6,545 nucleotides of DNA, taken from positions 1-6,545 of the forward strand of contig CALALV010000175.1 in assembly GCA_937925605.1 (NCBI GenBank). The letters run 5' to 3'. The position numbers were made by a program, and so were the translations under genes. Source of the DNA: an uncultured Woeseia sp. GTDB lineage: Bacteria > Pseudomonadota > Gammaproteobacteria > Steroidobacterales > Woeseiaceae. How positions within the stretch are numbered: position 1 is the stretch's first letter; every line of letters begins with the position of its first letter. The notes beneath the pieces are model-generated. The model was not told where the DNA came from, made no database searches, and saw nothing but the letters and a program-made list of their open reading frames with translations. Below, in pieces: positions 6,092-6,545 of this stretch.

Positions 6092-6545
6092 GGGGCCGCC
6101 TCCGCGAGTTCCAGGCAGACGCCGGTGATGTCGGCCAGCGCCGATGGCCGTGCACGGGCGCGCGCCGCCTCGGCCCGCGCGAGCAGGCCCGCGCGATCCG
6201 CGCACCACTCGCCGAGCACCGACGCGAGGCGCGCGGCATCGAGCTCGGCTTCCTGCAACACGAGCGCGGCGCCTGCGTCGACCAGGCCGCGCGCGTTGGC
6301 TGTCTGGTGATCGTCGACGGCGGCCGGGAACGGCACGAACACGGCGCCGAGTCCGGCCGCCGAGACCTCGGCAACGGTCAGCGCGCCGGCCCGGCAGACG
6401 ACGAGGTCGGCCCAGCCGTAAGCCGCGGCCATGTCCTCGATGTAATCGCAGAGTTCGGCTTCCGCGCCGGCGTCGCGGTAGGCGGCATCCGCCTCGGTCG
6501 CCGTGCGCGCGCCGGTCTGGTGACGCACGGCGGGCCGCGCGCCGG
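6088..6545 (-). CDS. murG: MurG glycosyltransferase, C-terminal part (cut by right window edge)
   Basis: MurG is the peripheral inner-membrane transferase that adds GlcNAc from UDP-GlcNAc to lipid I, making lipid II. The window holds the last 151 codons of a protein that is about 355 residues in E. coli, which is most of the C-terminal, donor-binding Rossmann domain. Landmarks, numbered from the first complete codon, are RHQTG (7-11), YIEDMAAAYGWADLVVCRAG (34-53) and GALTVAE (53-59, with the Glu that contacts the donor sugar in the family). PFPAAVDDHQTANA follows at 71-84, containing the conserved Gln80. Gly66 in GLGAVFVP replaces the Pro seen in E. coli (GLPALFVP), a small deviation. The reading frame is open through the edge, so the apparent GTG at 6528 is an internal Val codon and not the start. 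The stop overlaps murC as GTGA. Upstream, ftsW would be the expected neighbour but is not in the window. Confidence 0.96.
   Translation of the reverse strand, partial: GARPAVRHQTGARTATEADAAYRDAGAEAELCDYIEDMAAAYGWADLVVCRAGALTVAEVSAAGLGAVFVPFPAAVDDHQTANARGLVDAGAALVLQEAELDAARLASVLGEWCADRAGLLARAEAARARARPSALADITGVCLELAEAAP
6099..6103 (-). promoter_or_regulatory. Ribosome binding site of murC, inside murG
   Basis: The minus strand reads GGAGG seven bases before the GTG at 6091-6089. The spacing selects GTG over the ATG at 6079-6077 as the murC start. It overlaps the last codons of murG (Leu-Ala-Glu-Ala-Ala-Pro). Confidence 0.8.

Noticed and set aside
4991..6310. Plus-strand open frame of 439 codons opposite murC and the end of murG
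   Set aside because: It is rich in Arg, Asp, His and Val, as antisense frames of GC-rich genes are. It has no recognisable fold and conflicts with certain genes.
4671..6374. A fusion of murB with a long upstream segment in the same frame
   Set aside because: The upstream 568 codons are an out-of-frame reading of murC and murG and carry no Mur motifs. MurB is full length from 4670.
1..6545. A hidden novel system such as a toxin-antitoxin pair, defence gene, CRISPR array, tRNA or mobile element
   Set aside because: The minus strand is filled with seven core genes, leaving one 118-base gap. I saw no direct repeat array, tRNA-like fold, transposon ends or foreign composition.

Overview
The window is one uninterrupted stretch of the bacterial division and cell wall (dcw) cluster, all read from the minus strand. 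In order of transcription, from the right edge to the left, it holds murG (3' part), murC, murB, ddl (ddlB), ftsQ, ftsA and ftsZ (5' part). Five genes are complete. murG is cut by the right edge of the window and ftsZ by the left edge. I see no mobile element, RNA gene, CRISPR array or foreign insert.

Organism: base composition is strongly GC-rich by eye. Several features fit a high-GC proteobacterium, most likely gammaproteobacterial. FtsZ begins MFELMD and has a GGGGGNAV nucleotide-binding segment. The Ddl N-terminus, with FGRVAVLLGG, resembles the Pseudomonas type. FtsQ is of the inner-membrane POTRA type. murB sits between murC and ddl, whereas in Pseudomonas and Xanthomonas it lies elsewhere. 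I cannot fix the genus, and the placement is inference.

Layout: 6545-6088 is the end of murG; 6091-4667 murC; 4670-3774 murB; 3777-2791 ddl; 2801-1968 ftsQ; 1971-733 ftsA; 732-615 the only true intergenic gap (118 bases, with a perfect 10-bp stem-loop just after the ftsA stop); 614-1 the first 204 codons of ftsZ. Every other junction overlaps. Four are 4-base overlaps of the ATGA or GTGA kind, and ddl/ftsQ share 11 bases. This suggests one polycistronic message with translational coupling.

How the genes work together: MurC adds L-Ala to UDP-MurNAc, which MurB has made from UDP-GlcNAc-enolpyruvate. Ddl makes the D-Ala-D-Ala dipeptide that ends the stem peptide. MurG adds GlcNAc to lipid I to give lipid II. 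FtsZ forms the division ring, FtsA anchors it to the membrane, and FtsQ links the cytoplasmic ring to the periplasmic peptidoglycan synthesis machinery. The window therefore couples late precursor synthesis to septum assembly.

I did not find an undescribed system. The most distinctive non-coding signals are two perfect inverted repeats, one in the ftsA-ftsZ gap and one inside the 5' part of ddl. Two GTG starts embedded in GTGA overlaps are also worth noting.
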